Source of the DNA: CAJXUU01 sp963975265 | GTDB taxonomy: Bacteria > Bacteroidota > Bacteroidia > Chitinophagales > Saprospiraceae | Reading direction: 5' to 3' | Assembly (NCBI GenBank): GCA_963975265.1 | Contig: CAXBGT010000154.1 | Location: forward strand, 1-13,651 | Length of the DNA: 13,651 bases | In this document: piece by piece, positions 8,427 through 13,651 of the stretch | Layout of the letters: each line of letters starts with the position of its first letter | Position numbering within the stretch: position 1 is the stretch's first letter | Notes under the pieces: model-generated | What the model saw: the letters and a program-made list of their open reading frames with translations, nothing else | Told to the model about the DNA's origin: nothing | Database searches by the model: none | Program-made: the position numbers and the translations under genes

Positions 8427-9515
8427 ATGAAAAACATCATTACAATATTATTTGCTGTATTGACAGTAAGCCTAGCGATGGCTCAAGAATCAAAATGGCC
8501 TAAAGTGGACCCATCAAATATGGATGCGGAATATTATCCGGCCCAAGCTGCTTGGAGAAATTACCTTACTGGTGAAGACAGAACAATGTCACCAAAAGTA
8601 AAAGTAGTATATAGCAGACCATTGAAAAAAGAGAGAGAAATATTTGGAACATTAGTACCTTATGGTGCAGAGTGGAGACTGGGTGCTAATGAAGCAACTG
8701 AGATTACATTCTATCAAACTGTGGGAATCGGAGGTACTACAGTAAACCCTGGAACATATACAGTATTTGCTACGCCAACCATGAAAGAGTGGACGGTAAG
8801 CTTCTCATCGCAGAGAGGAATCTGGGGTGCTGAAAAAAGGGATGCATCTAAAACTGTGGCATCAATCAAAGTTCCTACAACTATTGTTGCTACCGCAGAA
8901 GAAGCACTTTCATTCTCATTCCGAGAAATGGACGAGCAGACAGCTCACATGACTATCCAATGGGATAAAACAAGAGTAGAAGTACCTATCGCCTTCAATC
9001 CAGTGATATTCACAGGAGCAGATGTGAGTCCTATGGATATGTCTCATTATCCTAGTAAATCTGCTTATACAAATTACCTAGAGGGTGATGAAGTGAACAT
9101 GAAACCTAAAGTACAAGTTGTGTACAGCCGTCCTTATAAAAAAGGAAGAAAAGTATTCGGTGAGTTATTGAAAATTGGAGATATCTGGAGGGTAGGTGCT
9201 AATCAATCCACTGAAATTACATTTTTCGAAGATGTAAAAGTTGGAAATCTAGAACTTAAGAAAGGTAGATATGCACTATACGCAGAGATCAAAGACGCAT
9301 CATGGGATATGATATTCTCAAAAGATCTACCAGCATGGGGAGCGGCAAACAGAGACGAAACTAAGGATGTAGGAAGAACAAACATAGGTCTTTCGTCAGA
9401 TGCTGAAGTGCTAGAAAATCTTGCTATCATTTTCGAAGAGAAAAGCGATAAATTAGTGCATATGGTGATCGGTTGGGATACAACTAGAGCTGAGTTGCCT
9501 ATTACGTTTAAGTAA
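8427..9515 (+). CDS. Secreted tandem DUF2911 protein
   Basis: A 362-residue protein with a signal peptide at 1-19 (cleavage after AMA before QES). The mature part is two copies of the DUF2911 domain, about 37-190 and 207-361. Matching blocks are easy to align: YYPAQAAWRNYLTGED with HYPSKSAYTNYLEGDE; KVKVVYSRPLKK with KVQVVYSRPYKK; EWRLGANEATEITF with IWRVGANQSTEITF; WGAEKRD with WGAANRD; and IQWDKTRVEVPIAF with IGWDTTRAELPITF. DUF2911 is common in Bacteroidota and has no established function; it is usually secreted or periplasmic. The conserved YSRP, GANE/Q-TEI and W-D-TR residues in both halves suggest that neither copy has decayed. The 250-base gap before the gene shows no clear promoter, only a TACCTTCG near-match without a placed TTG. 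A strong hairpin terminator follows at 9559-9596, so the gene is probably transcribed alone. Confidence 0.9.
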   Translation: MKNIITILFAVLTVSLAMAQESKWPKVDPSNMDAEYYPAQAAWRNYLTGEDRTMSPKVKVVYSRPLKKEREIFGTLVPYGAEWRLGANEATEITFYQTVGIGGTTVNPGTYTVFATPTMKEWTVSFSSQRGIWGAEKRDASKTVASIKVPTTIVATAEEALSFSFREMDEQTAHMTIQWDKTRVEVPIAFNPVIFTGADVSPMDMSHYPSKSAYTNYLEGDEVNMKPKVQVVYSRPYKKGRKVFGELLKIGDIWRVGANQSTEITFFEDVKVGNLELKKGRYALYAEIKDASWDMIFSKDLPAWGAANRDETKDVGRTNIGLSSDAEVLENLAIIFEEKSDKLVHMVIGWDTTRAELPITFK

Positions 9516-9558
9516 GAATACTCACTACTTACATTAATACAATCCGTTTTAAAGGTAC

Positions 9559-9596
9559 AGAAAGAGTTAGTCGATTCCGTTCGGCTAGCTCTTTCT
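9559..9596 (+). terminator. Rho-independent terminator after the DUF2911 gene
   Basis: The arms 9559-9573 and 9582-9596 pair over 15 positions with only two G-U wobbles and no mismatch, enclosing an 8-base loop. The 3' arm ends in CTCTTTCTTAATT, a moderately T-rich tail. It starts 43 bases after the DUF2911 stop codon and separates that gene from the MATE gene. On the minus strand the A-rich 5' flank is less convincing as a tail. Confidence 0.75.
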
Positions 9597-9614
9597 TAAT
9601 TCATCTTATTTCAA

Positions 9615-9650
9615 CATTTAGCTTGATGCAATAATCCCTCATGCTAAATG
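9615..9650. promoter_or_regulatory. Inverted repeat upstream of the MATE exporter gene
   Basis: CATTTAGC (9615-9622) and GCTAAATG (9643-9650) are perfect 8-base inverted arms separated by 20 bases; allowing mismatches, the match extends to 12 of 14. It lies 70 bases before the MATE start and after the upstream terminator, so it falls in the expected promoter or leader region. It could be an operator for an efflux regulator or simply a leader hairpin; no regulator gene is adjacent. Confidence 0.35.
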
Positions 9651-9720
9651 AATAGTATGACAATGGAAACCCAGAATAATATCAACAAGCTGTACTCTAA
9701 ATCTATATCTTGCGCCCTGA

Positions 9721-11088
9721 ATGAACATCCTCAAGCGATATAAAAAAGACTTTTCTGCTAATCTTAAGTTGGCTTTACCGATCATGGCAGGTCAACTAGG
9801 GCAGATCACTGTATATCTTGCAGATAATATCATGGTTGGAAGATTAGGGGCACTTTCCCTTGCTGCTGTATCTTTTGCTGTCGCATTAATAGCGCTACCT
9901 ATTGTTATTGGAATGGGAATCGCTTTTGCATTACCTCCGTTAGTATCTGAAGCGGACGGTTCCGGAGAACAGAAAAAAATATCACAATATTTCAAGCATA
10001 GTCTTGTTGTCAATATTGGGATTGGGATTCTATCCTGCATTGTTATGATGCTAAGCCTGCCCTTCCTACATCTTCTTGGCCAAGAACCTGAAGTAGTAGA
10101 AATAGCACGAGGATATATCTATTATTCAGCATGGGGAATGATTCCAATGATGTTTTTCCTCACATTTAGATCTTATGCTGATGGTATGTCTGAGACGATG
10201 CCACCAATGATAGCCATGATATTAGGAAACGTGATCAACATCATTCTCAACTACATTTTGATCTATGGCAAATTTGGAATGCCAGCATTGGGCGTAGATG
10301 GTGCAGCAATATCTAGCCTAATAGCTAGGATTTCGATGATCGTCATTCTTATTGCCATCCTATTGAATTGGAAAGATCTATGGAATAATATTCAAGAATG
10401 TGATTTTTCTAAATATCAAACACCAATATTCAAAAAGATATTTGCTCTTGGTATACCCACATCTCTACAAATGTTCTTTGAGATATCTGCTTTCTCAGGG
10501 GCTGCTTTGATCATGGGAATGGTAAGCAGTAATGCGCAAGCCGCGCATCAAATAGCAATCAATCTATCCTCTATCACATTTATGATTTGTAGTGGGCTGG
10601 CGATGGCATCTACGATACGAGTTGGCAATCAACTTGGCAAAAAAGATTATTCTGCCATGCGAGATGCTGGAATTTCTGCATTCCTGCAAGTAGCTTTGAT
10701 TATGAGTATATTTAGTGTATTATTTGTCCTTCTTAGACATCAAATGCCGTTGATATATTTAGACGATAAGGTCGTGATAGGCCTAGCTTCTACATTATTA
10801 ATATATGCTGCTGTATTCCAAATACCTGATGGATTGCAAGTAGCTGCATTAGCAGCTTTAAGAGGAATTCAAGATGTAAAAAAACCAACGCTGATTACCT
10901 TTTTCTCCTATTATGTCTTTGGTATACCGATTAGCTATTTCGCCGCATTGCATTGGGGGATGGGTGCTACTGGAGTATGGTTAGGATTACTTGTAGGACT
11001 CTTTATTTCAGCAACTCTTCTTATCTATAGATTTCATAAGCTGTCAAAGTTAAATGTCCTTCTATCTCAAAAAAATAGAGCCTTTTGA
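9721..11088 (+). CDS. MATE-family multidrug exporter, NorM-like
   Basis: A 455-residue inner-membrane protein with about twelve hydrophobic segments in two homologous halves, the usual MATE size. The N-half signature is AGQLGQITVYLADNIMVGRLG (broken here as LADNIMVG, 33-40), and the C-half holds FFEISAFSGAALIMG and QAAHQIAINLSS. Three acidic residues line up with the cation-site residues known in Vibrio cholerae NorM (Asp36, Glu255, Asp371): here Asp35 in LADN, Glu254 in FFEIS and Asp370 in QIPDG. This suggests NorM-type cation-coupled export of drugs or toxic compounds; the substrate and coupling ion are inferred only. It appears monocistronic, with a terminator behind the previous gene and a hairpin over its own stop codon. 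The ATG at 9721 begins the usual short basic N-terminus (KRYKKD) before the first membrane helix. Confidence 0.93.
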   Translation: MNILKRYKKDFSANLKLALPIMAGQLGQITVYLADNIMVGRLGALSLAAVSFAVALIALPIVIGMGIAFALPPLVSEADGSGEQKKISQYFKHSLVVNIGIGILSCIVMMLSLPFLHLLGQEPEVVEIARGYIYYSAWGMIPMMFFLTFRSYADGMSETMPPMIAMILGNVINIILNYILIYGKFGMPALGVDGAAISSLIARISMIVILIAILLNWKDLWNNIQECDFSKYQTPIFKKIFALGIPTSLQMFFEISAFSGAALIMGMVSSNAQAAHQIAINLSSITFMICSGLAMASTIRVGNQLGKKDYSAMRDAGISAFLQVALIMSIFSVLFVLLRHQMPLIYLDDKVVIGLASTLLIYAAVFQIPDGLQVAALAALRGIQDVKKPTLITFFSYYVFGIPISYFAALHWGMGATGVWLGLLVGLFISATLLIYRFHKLSKLNVLLSQKNRAF

Positions 11089-11103
11089 CGAATCAAAAGG
11101 CTC
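11078..11103 (-). terminator. Perfect hairpin over the MATE stop codon
   Basis: GAGCCTTTTG (11078-11087) pairs perfectly with CAAAAGGCTC (11094-11103) around a 6-base loop; the MATE stop TGA (11086-11088) lies inside. Seven A residues at 11069-11075 precede it, so on the minus strand the stem is followed by a T-run, the proper order for terminating transcription arriving from the ankyrin gene. On the plus strand the tail is poor, but the repeat directly behind it ends a stem with T6 (11198-11203), which could finish the job for the MATE transcript. Confidence 0.65.
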
Positions 11104-11106
11104 AGT

Positions 11107-11272
11107 AGTAAAAAAGATTCTAAATTTTGACTACCCCACCGCAAGCGGATGGAGCATTAGCCAAAATTTTTCCAACCTAAAGGTCGGAAATCGGATCTTT
11201 TTTGTGATAAGGCGTTTTTATGCAAAAACATCTTCTTTATGACCCCGACGCAAGCATCGGAGAATTTAAGTA
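11107..11272 (+). repeat. 166-bp structured direct repeat, copy B
   Basis: Second copy of the element at 5110-5275, same orientation, 9 mismatches, no net indel. The outer stem pairs 11110-11120 (A6GATTC) with 11193-11203 (GGATCT6), using one U-G wobble where copy A has a C-G pair, so pairing survives the change. Inside, 11122-11132 pairs with 11159-11169 (10 of 11) and encloses an intact CCG-CAAG-CGG mini-hairpin flanked by CC/GG. Downstream, GTTTTT-ATGC-AAAAAC and CCGA-N8-TCGG are also present. This copy sits between convergent genes, just behind the MATE gene. The two GCAAGC-centred blocks in each copy resemble one another, hinting at an internal duplication. Confidence 0.92.
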
Positions 11273-11331
11273 GTAAAACCATATTGTAAGATGGGTGTCT
11301 TTGAAAACACGATTTTATTACATCTTTAAAC

Positions 11332-11351
11332 TAAAACTTGTAAAAGTTTTA
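11332..11351 (-). terminator. Weak hairpin at the ankyrin gene end
   Basis: TAAAACTT (11332-11339) and AAGTTTTA (11344-11351) form an 8-bp AT-rich stem with a 4-base loop that includes the ankyrin stop codon. On the minus strand it is followed by GTTTAAAG, a poor T-tract, so it is at best a helper terminator; the stronger one is at 11078-11103. Confidence 0.3.
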
Positions 11352-11816
11352 CTCCATTCTTAATAGTTCTTGGATTTCTATATTAACTTTCATTTTTGCG
11401 TGATCAAAAGCAGAATTACCATTAGCATCTTTAGCATTGAGATGAGCTCCTTTTTCTATCAGCATTTTGGCAATTTCTAGCTGATCAAAGGTAGCCGCAT
11501 AAATAAGTGGTGTTGCTTTGCTAAAATTATAGGCGTTTACATTTGCTCCAGCATCCACTAATATTTTTGCTATTTCCAAGTTTCCTTTATATGTAACGCC
11601 CATCAATGCAGTGTTTCCTGCACTATCTTTTTGATCAACTTCAGCACCCGCTTCGATTAATAGATTTGTTATTTGAATATTTTGACCATAAGTGGCTAAA
11701 ACAATAGGTGGAAATCCTCTTTCATCCTTTTCATTTATACATTTAGGGTCACTCTCGATCTCTTCCTTCATTTTAATAATATCAGCTGATTTTATATAAT
11801 CATGAATATTTGCCAT
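11349..11816 (-). CDS. Ankyrin-repeat protein, possibly linked to peroxide defence
   Basis: A 155-residue protein built almost wholly of ankyrin repeats: an N-terminal cap (1-32), repeats at about 33-65, 66-98 and 99-131, and a shorter C-terminal repeat (132-155). Each shows the usual G-N/A-T/P-L-A...A...LL..GA.V/L motif, for example GNTALMGVTYKGNLEIAKIL and ATPLIYAATFDQLEIAKMLI. There is no signal peptide, so it should be cytoplasmic. Ankyrin repeats bind other proteins; nothing suggests catalysis. It is divergent from oxyR with an 82-base gap, so both promoters share that gap and the ankyrin gene may be OxyR-controlled. In Pseudomonas aeruginosa, ankB lies beside catalase katB and aids its activity, and small ankyrin proteins next to catalases occur elsewhere. 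That parallel is an inference here, because no catalase gene is present within the window. Confidence 0.9.
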   Translation of the reverse strand: MANIHDYIKSADIIKMKEEIESDPKCINEKDERGFPPIVLATYGQNIQITNLLIEAGAEVDQKDSAGNTALMGVTYKGNLEIAKILVDAGANVNAYNFSKATPLIYAATFDQLEIAKMLIEKGAHLNAKDANGNSAFDHAKMKVNIEIQELLRME

Positions 11817-11854
11817 ATTTCTTAATACTATTTAATAAGCGTGTAAGATACTAT

Positions 11855-11874
11855 AAGTAATATTTATACTTTTG
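11855..11874 (+). promoter_or_regulatory. Candidate OxyR operator overlapping an oxyR -7 box
   Basis: AAGTA (11855-11859), 7 bases, TACTT (11867-11871) is a dyad of the spacing typical of LysR-family sites. Its right arm is also the start of TACTTTTG (11867-11874), an exact match to the TAnnTTTG -7 box, which would start oxyR transcription about 18 bases before its ATG. No TTG is found at -33, which suits a regulator-dependent promoter. A second arm, TACTTATA at 11891-11898, is the reverse complement of 11852-11859. Binding by OxyR at this site would allow autoregulation and control of the divergent ankyrin gene; this is inferred. Confidence 0.45.
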
Positions 11875-11898
11875 ATAATCACATAATATCTACTTATA

Positions 11899-12849
11899 AT
11901 GAATAAAACTCAGTTAGAATATGCTCTTGCACTACAAAAACATGGCAACTATAGTAAGGCAGCAAAGCACTTAGGGATTACACAACCAGCATTGAGTCTT
12001 CAAATAAAAAACCTTGAAACATCACTAGGAATATATCTCTTCGACAGATCAAAAAAGCCACTTTCTGTCACTTTTGAGGGTGAAAAGTTCTTATCCAAAG
12101 CTCAAGTACTAGTAAATCAATTTACCCAATTAGAGTCATTTGCACAATCGCTAAAAGAAGATTTTGCTGGCGAGATTGTGGTTGGCATCATCCCTACCCT
12201 AGCTCCATATCTGGTTCCACTATTTATTAGTGACCTGAATGAAAAATATCCATTGCTAAAAGTTACCATCAAAGAGGCGATAACAGAGCAAATCATAGAA
12301 GGAGTGACGAGAGGGGACATACAGCTTGGCATAGTAGCTACTCCAATCGAAACAAGCAGAAAGTTTAATATTCAACCACTATTCTACGAATCATTTCAAT
12401 TATTTATTTCAGATGATCATCCACTATCAACTCAAACAACTATCGATTTGGACTCTATCTCACCTGATGACATTTGGTTACTTAAAGAGGGAAATTGCTT
12501 CCGAGATCAAGTAAATAGTATCTGTGGATTCTCTAAAAAGAATAGTTCTAATCAAAAGTTCACTTATGAATCCAATAGTATAGAAGCACTGTGCAGAATA
12601 GTAGAATATCAAGGAGGTATTACCTTCCTTCCTGAATTATCAACCATGCACCTTAGTGGAGAAAAAGAGGACATGCTTAAAGAAATAAATGGACATAAGA
12701 GGGTAAGAGAGATCAGCATGTTATCCATTCCCAACGAAACACGGATTAGATTTATTGAAAAAATCAGAGAATCCATTCAGTCAAATATCCCAAGTAGCAT
12801 GCTCAGTAATCAAGACAGAGAAGTGATAGATACTGGAGTGGTCATTTGA
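11899..12849 (+). CDS. oxyR: OxyR-type LysR-family peroxide sensor and regulator
   Basis: A 316-residue LysR-type regulator, close to the usual 305-residue length. The N-terminal winged helix-turn-helix covers about 1-60: NYSKAAKHLGITQPALSLQI, then LETSLGIYLFDRSKKPLSVT. The substrate-binding-like domain starts near 90 (GEIVVGIIPTLAPYL). The diagnostic segment is LLKEGNCFRDQVNSICGF: Cys200 and Cys209 are nine residues apart in the same surroundings as Cys199 (GHCLRDQ) and Cys208 of E. coli OxyR, so the disulfide switch should work. On oxidation by peroxide it would activate antioxidant genes. It is divergent from the ankyrin gene (82-base gap with a candidate operator) and convergent with the thioredoxin gene. 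The C-terminus beyond about 295 is a short polar tail. The assignment as OxyR rather than another LysR protein rests on the two cysteines and is strong. Confidence 0.93.
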   Translation: MNKTQLEYALALQKHGNYSKAAKHLGITQPALSLQIKNLETSLGIYLFDRSKKPLSVTFEGEKFLSKAQVLVNQFTQLESFAQSLKEDFAGEIVVGIIPTLAPYLVPLFISDLNEKYPLLKVTIKEAITEQIIEGVTRGDIQLGIVATPIETSRKFNIQPLFYESFQLFISDDHPLSTQTTIDLDSISPDDIWLLKEGNCFRDQVNSICGFSKKNSSNQKFTYESNSIEALCRIVEYQGGITFLPELSTMHLSGEKEDMLKEINGHKRVREISMLSIPNETRIRFIEKIRESIQSNIPSSMLSNQDREVIDTGVVI

Positions 12850-12850
12850 T

Positions 12851-12935
12851 AAGCCGACGAAGCGACATTCTTTTGACATGACCCTATCATCCGAAAATTT
12901 TTATACCAATAGGTCAATCACCTTAAGCTCGGCTT
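12851..12935. terminator. Nested inverted repeats between convergent oxyR and thioredoxin genes
   Basis: AAGCCGA (12851-12857), directly after the oxyR stop, pairs with TCGGCTT (12929-12935). Inside, TGACCCTAT (12879-12887) pairs with ATAGGTCA (12909-12916) with one bulged base. The two nested stems cover the whole gap between two convergent genes, so a two-way transcription-ending structure is plausible. Clear T-tracts are missing, and the loop is large, so this is a tentative call. Confidence 0.4.
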
Positions 12936-12961
12936 CCAATATATTATTAAATCAACTACTT

Positions 12962-13267
12962 TCATTTGATGAGTACTGATAATTTTTGCTTGAGATCTTG
13001 AAGGGTATGCATGCCTTTCCCTTCATACTTGCGCGCTCCATTCTGATAAATCATAACAGCAGGAATACTCATCACTTTTAGTTTTTGCGATAGAGATTGA
13101 TTCTTATCTACATCAATCTTAATAATCCTCACAGAGTCGCCCATTTCATCTTTTAATTTATCAATAATAGGTGCAAATTGCTTGCATGGACCACACCAAT
13201 CTGCGTAGAAATCGATAAGCAATGGTGTTTCACTATTGATGAGATCGGTGAATGAAGATTTAGCCAT
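12962..13267 (-). CDS. Thioredoxin
   Basis: A 101-residue single-domain thioredoxin, near the usual 105-110. The active site is DWCGPC (23-28) with redox Cys25 and Cys28; the preceding LLIDFYA strand and the cis-proline at SIPA (Pro69) are in place, followed by VMIYQNGARKYEGKGM. No signal peptide is present, so it acts in the cytoplasm as a general protein disulfide reductase fed by thioredoxin reductase, which is not in the window. It is convergent with oxyR. In E. coli, thioredoxin (trxC) and glutaredoxin belong to the OxyR regulon, and reduced thiols reset OxyR, so the neighbourhood is functionally sensible, though convergent genes do not share a promoter. The leader is A-rich (AACTTAAAAA before the ATG), typical of translation starts in this phylum. 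The gene is trxA-like, but Bacteroidota often have several thioredoxins, so no symbol is assigned. Confidence 0.95.
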   Translation of the reverse strand: MAKSSFTDLINSETPLLIDFYADWCGPCKQFAPIIDKLKDEMGDSVRIIKIDVDKNQSLSQKLKVMSIPAVMIYQNGARKYEGKGMHTLQDLKQKLSVLIK

Positions 13268-13488
13268 TTTTTAAGTTTTTATATCTTAGTATAAACTAGA
13301 TGTGATTTATGAAGCCGATTATCTATATATTTATCGACGAGCTCTAATAACCTATGGTTAACAATGTTTTACTAGCAATATGCAATAGCTGTTTAGCTGA
13401 GAATATTCGACATCCATATGCATCAAGCACGGACAAAATAAACATTATGACATTAAACATAGTTCATTTATATATCAAACATGCAAGT

Positions 13489-13651
13489 ATGTCAATACGT
13501 CTTTTGCTCCTTTTATTCCTTATTGGAAACATAATTAGTTGTTCTTCTAAAAAACGATTTCCAGGTAAGGAAAAGACCAACGCAACACACCTACTATCAC
13601 AAAGTTACACCAATGTAGAGCAAGACTTATATTGTGGTGACGAACCTATCG
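13489..13651 (+). CDS. Putative lipoprotein, cut by the right edge
   Basis: An open frame of 54 codons with no stop before the window ends. With the ATG at 13489 it begins MSIRLLLLLFLIGNIISC, a compact lipoprotein signal with lipobox IISC and Cys18 as the modified residue, then SSKKRFPGKEK. The frame is open upstream to a TAA at 13348, and in-frame ATGs at 13354 and 13447 would add 45 or 14 residues, but these would bury the signal peptide, so 13489 is preferred. The mature part seen (…SYTNVEQDLYCGDEPI) is too short to assign a family. It is divergent from the thioredoxin gene across 221 bases, in which I found no clear promoter. Confidence 0.75.
   Translation, partial: MSIRLLLLLFLIGNIISCSSKKRFPGKEKTNATHLLSQSYTNVEQDLYCGDEPI

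Noticed and set aside
9203..9430. Minus-strand frame inside the DUF2911 gene, and similar ones inside the MATE and oxyR genes
   Set aside because: All are antisense to genes with clear family motifs and have no independent support.
11054..11242. A 62-codon plus-strand frame overlapping the MATE gene end and running through repeat copy B
   Set aside because: Most of it is a translation of the non-coding repeat. At copy A the same stretch starts differently and has no comparable start, and the nine differences do not follow codon position. Its start lies inside the MATE gene.
5110..11272. The two repeat copies as a CRISPR array or as insertion-sequence ends
   Set aside because: There are only two copies 6 kb apart, in direct orientation, with ordinary genes between and no cas or transposase gene; the outer inverted stem is internal to each copy.
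13354..13488. Earlier in-frame starts for the right-edge lipoprotein
   Set aside because: They would place 14 to 45 mostly polar residues before the signal peptide; the lipobox distance is right only from 13489.
1..13651. tRNA, rRNA, riboswitch or prophage genes
   Set aside because: Scanning gaps on both strands showed no cloverleaf, conserved rRNA motif, known riboswitch core or phage-like gene.

Overview
The window looks like a chromosomal segment of a low-GC member of the Bacteroidota. Four things point there: a secreted protein with a C-terminal type IX secretion (Por) sorting domain, tandem DUF2911 domains, lipoproteins with C-S/C-K starts after the lipobox, and start codons preceded by A-rich leaders without Shine-Dalgarno sequences, plus -7 boxes resembling TAnnTTTG. 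Class or genus cannot be fixed from the sequence. The gene pair at 677-4990 (ThuA-like plus PVC-type dehydrogenase/cytochrome c) is a family combination common in Planctomycetes, Verrucomicrobia and Bacteroidota.

Layout. Positions 1-676 hold an AT-only hairpin, a small doubtful exported ORF (minus strand) and a 373-base AT-rich gap. Positions 677-4990 are a two-gene minus-strand operon. The upstream gene encodes a 1050-residue lipoprotein with an SGNH-like domain, a sugar-dehydrogenase-like propeller, a helical-repeat segment and a cytochrome c domain. The downstream gene encodes a ThuA-like lipoprotein. Positions 5468-11088 carry three plus-strand genes: a 902-residue T9SS cargo protein, a secreted tandem-DUF2911 protein and a NorM-type MATE exporter. 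Positions 11349-13267 hold a redox group: an ankyrin-repeat protein (minus), a divergent OxyR with both sensing cysteines, and a convergent thioredoxin. From 13489 a lipoprotein gene runs off the right edge.

The most striking non-coding feature is a 166-bp element present twice in direct orientation (5110-5275 and 11107-11272), with 9 mismatches and no net length change. It brackets exactly the three plus-strand genes. Both copies can fold into the same set of nested hairpins, and one stem keeps its pairing despite a base change. It codes for nothing convincing and looks like a dispersed structured repeat or a terminator/insulator.

Functionally, the left operon probably acts outside the inner membrane on carbohydrates or related compounds and passes electrons to its own c-type heme. 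The OxyR-ankyrin-thioredoxin group fits peroxide defence; the ankyrin gene recalls the catalase-linked AnkB proteins, but no catalase gene lies in the window. No tRNA, rRNA, CRISPR array, transposase or phage gene was seen.
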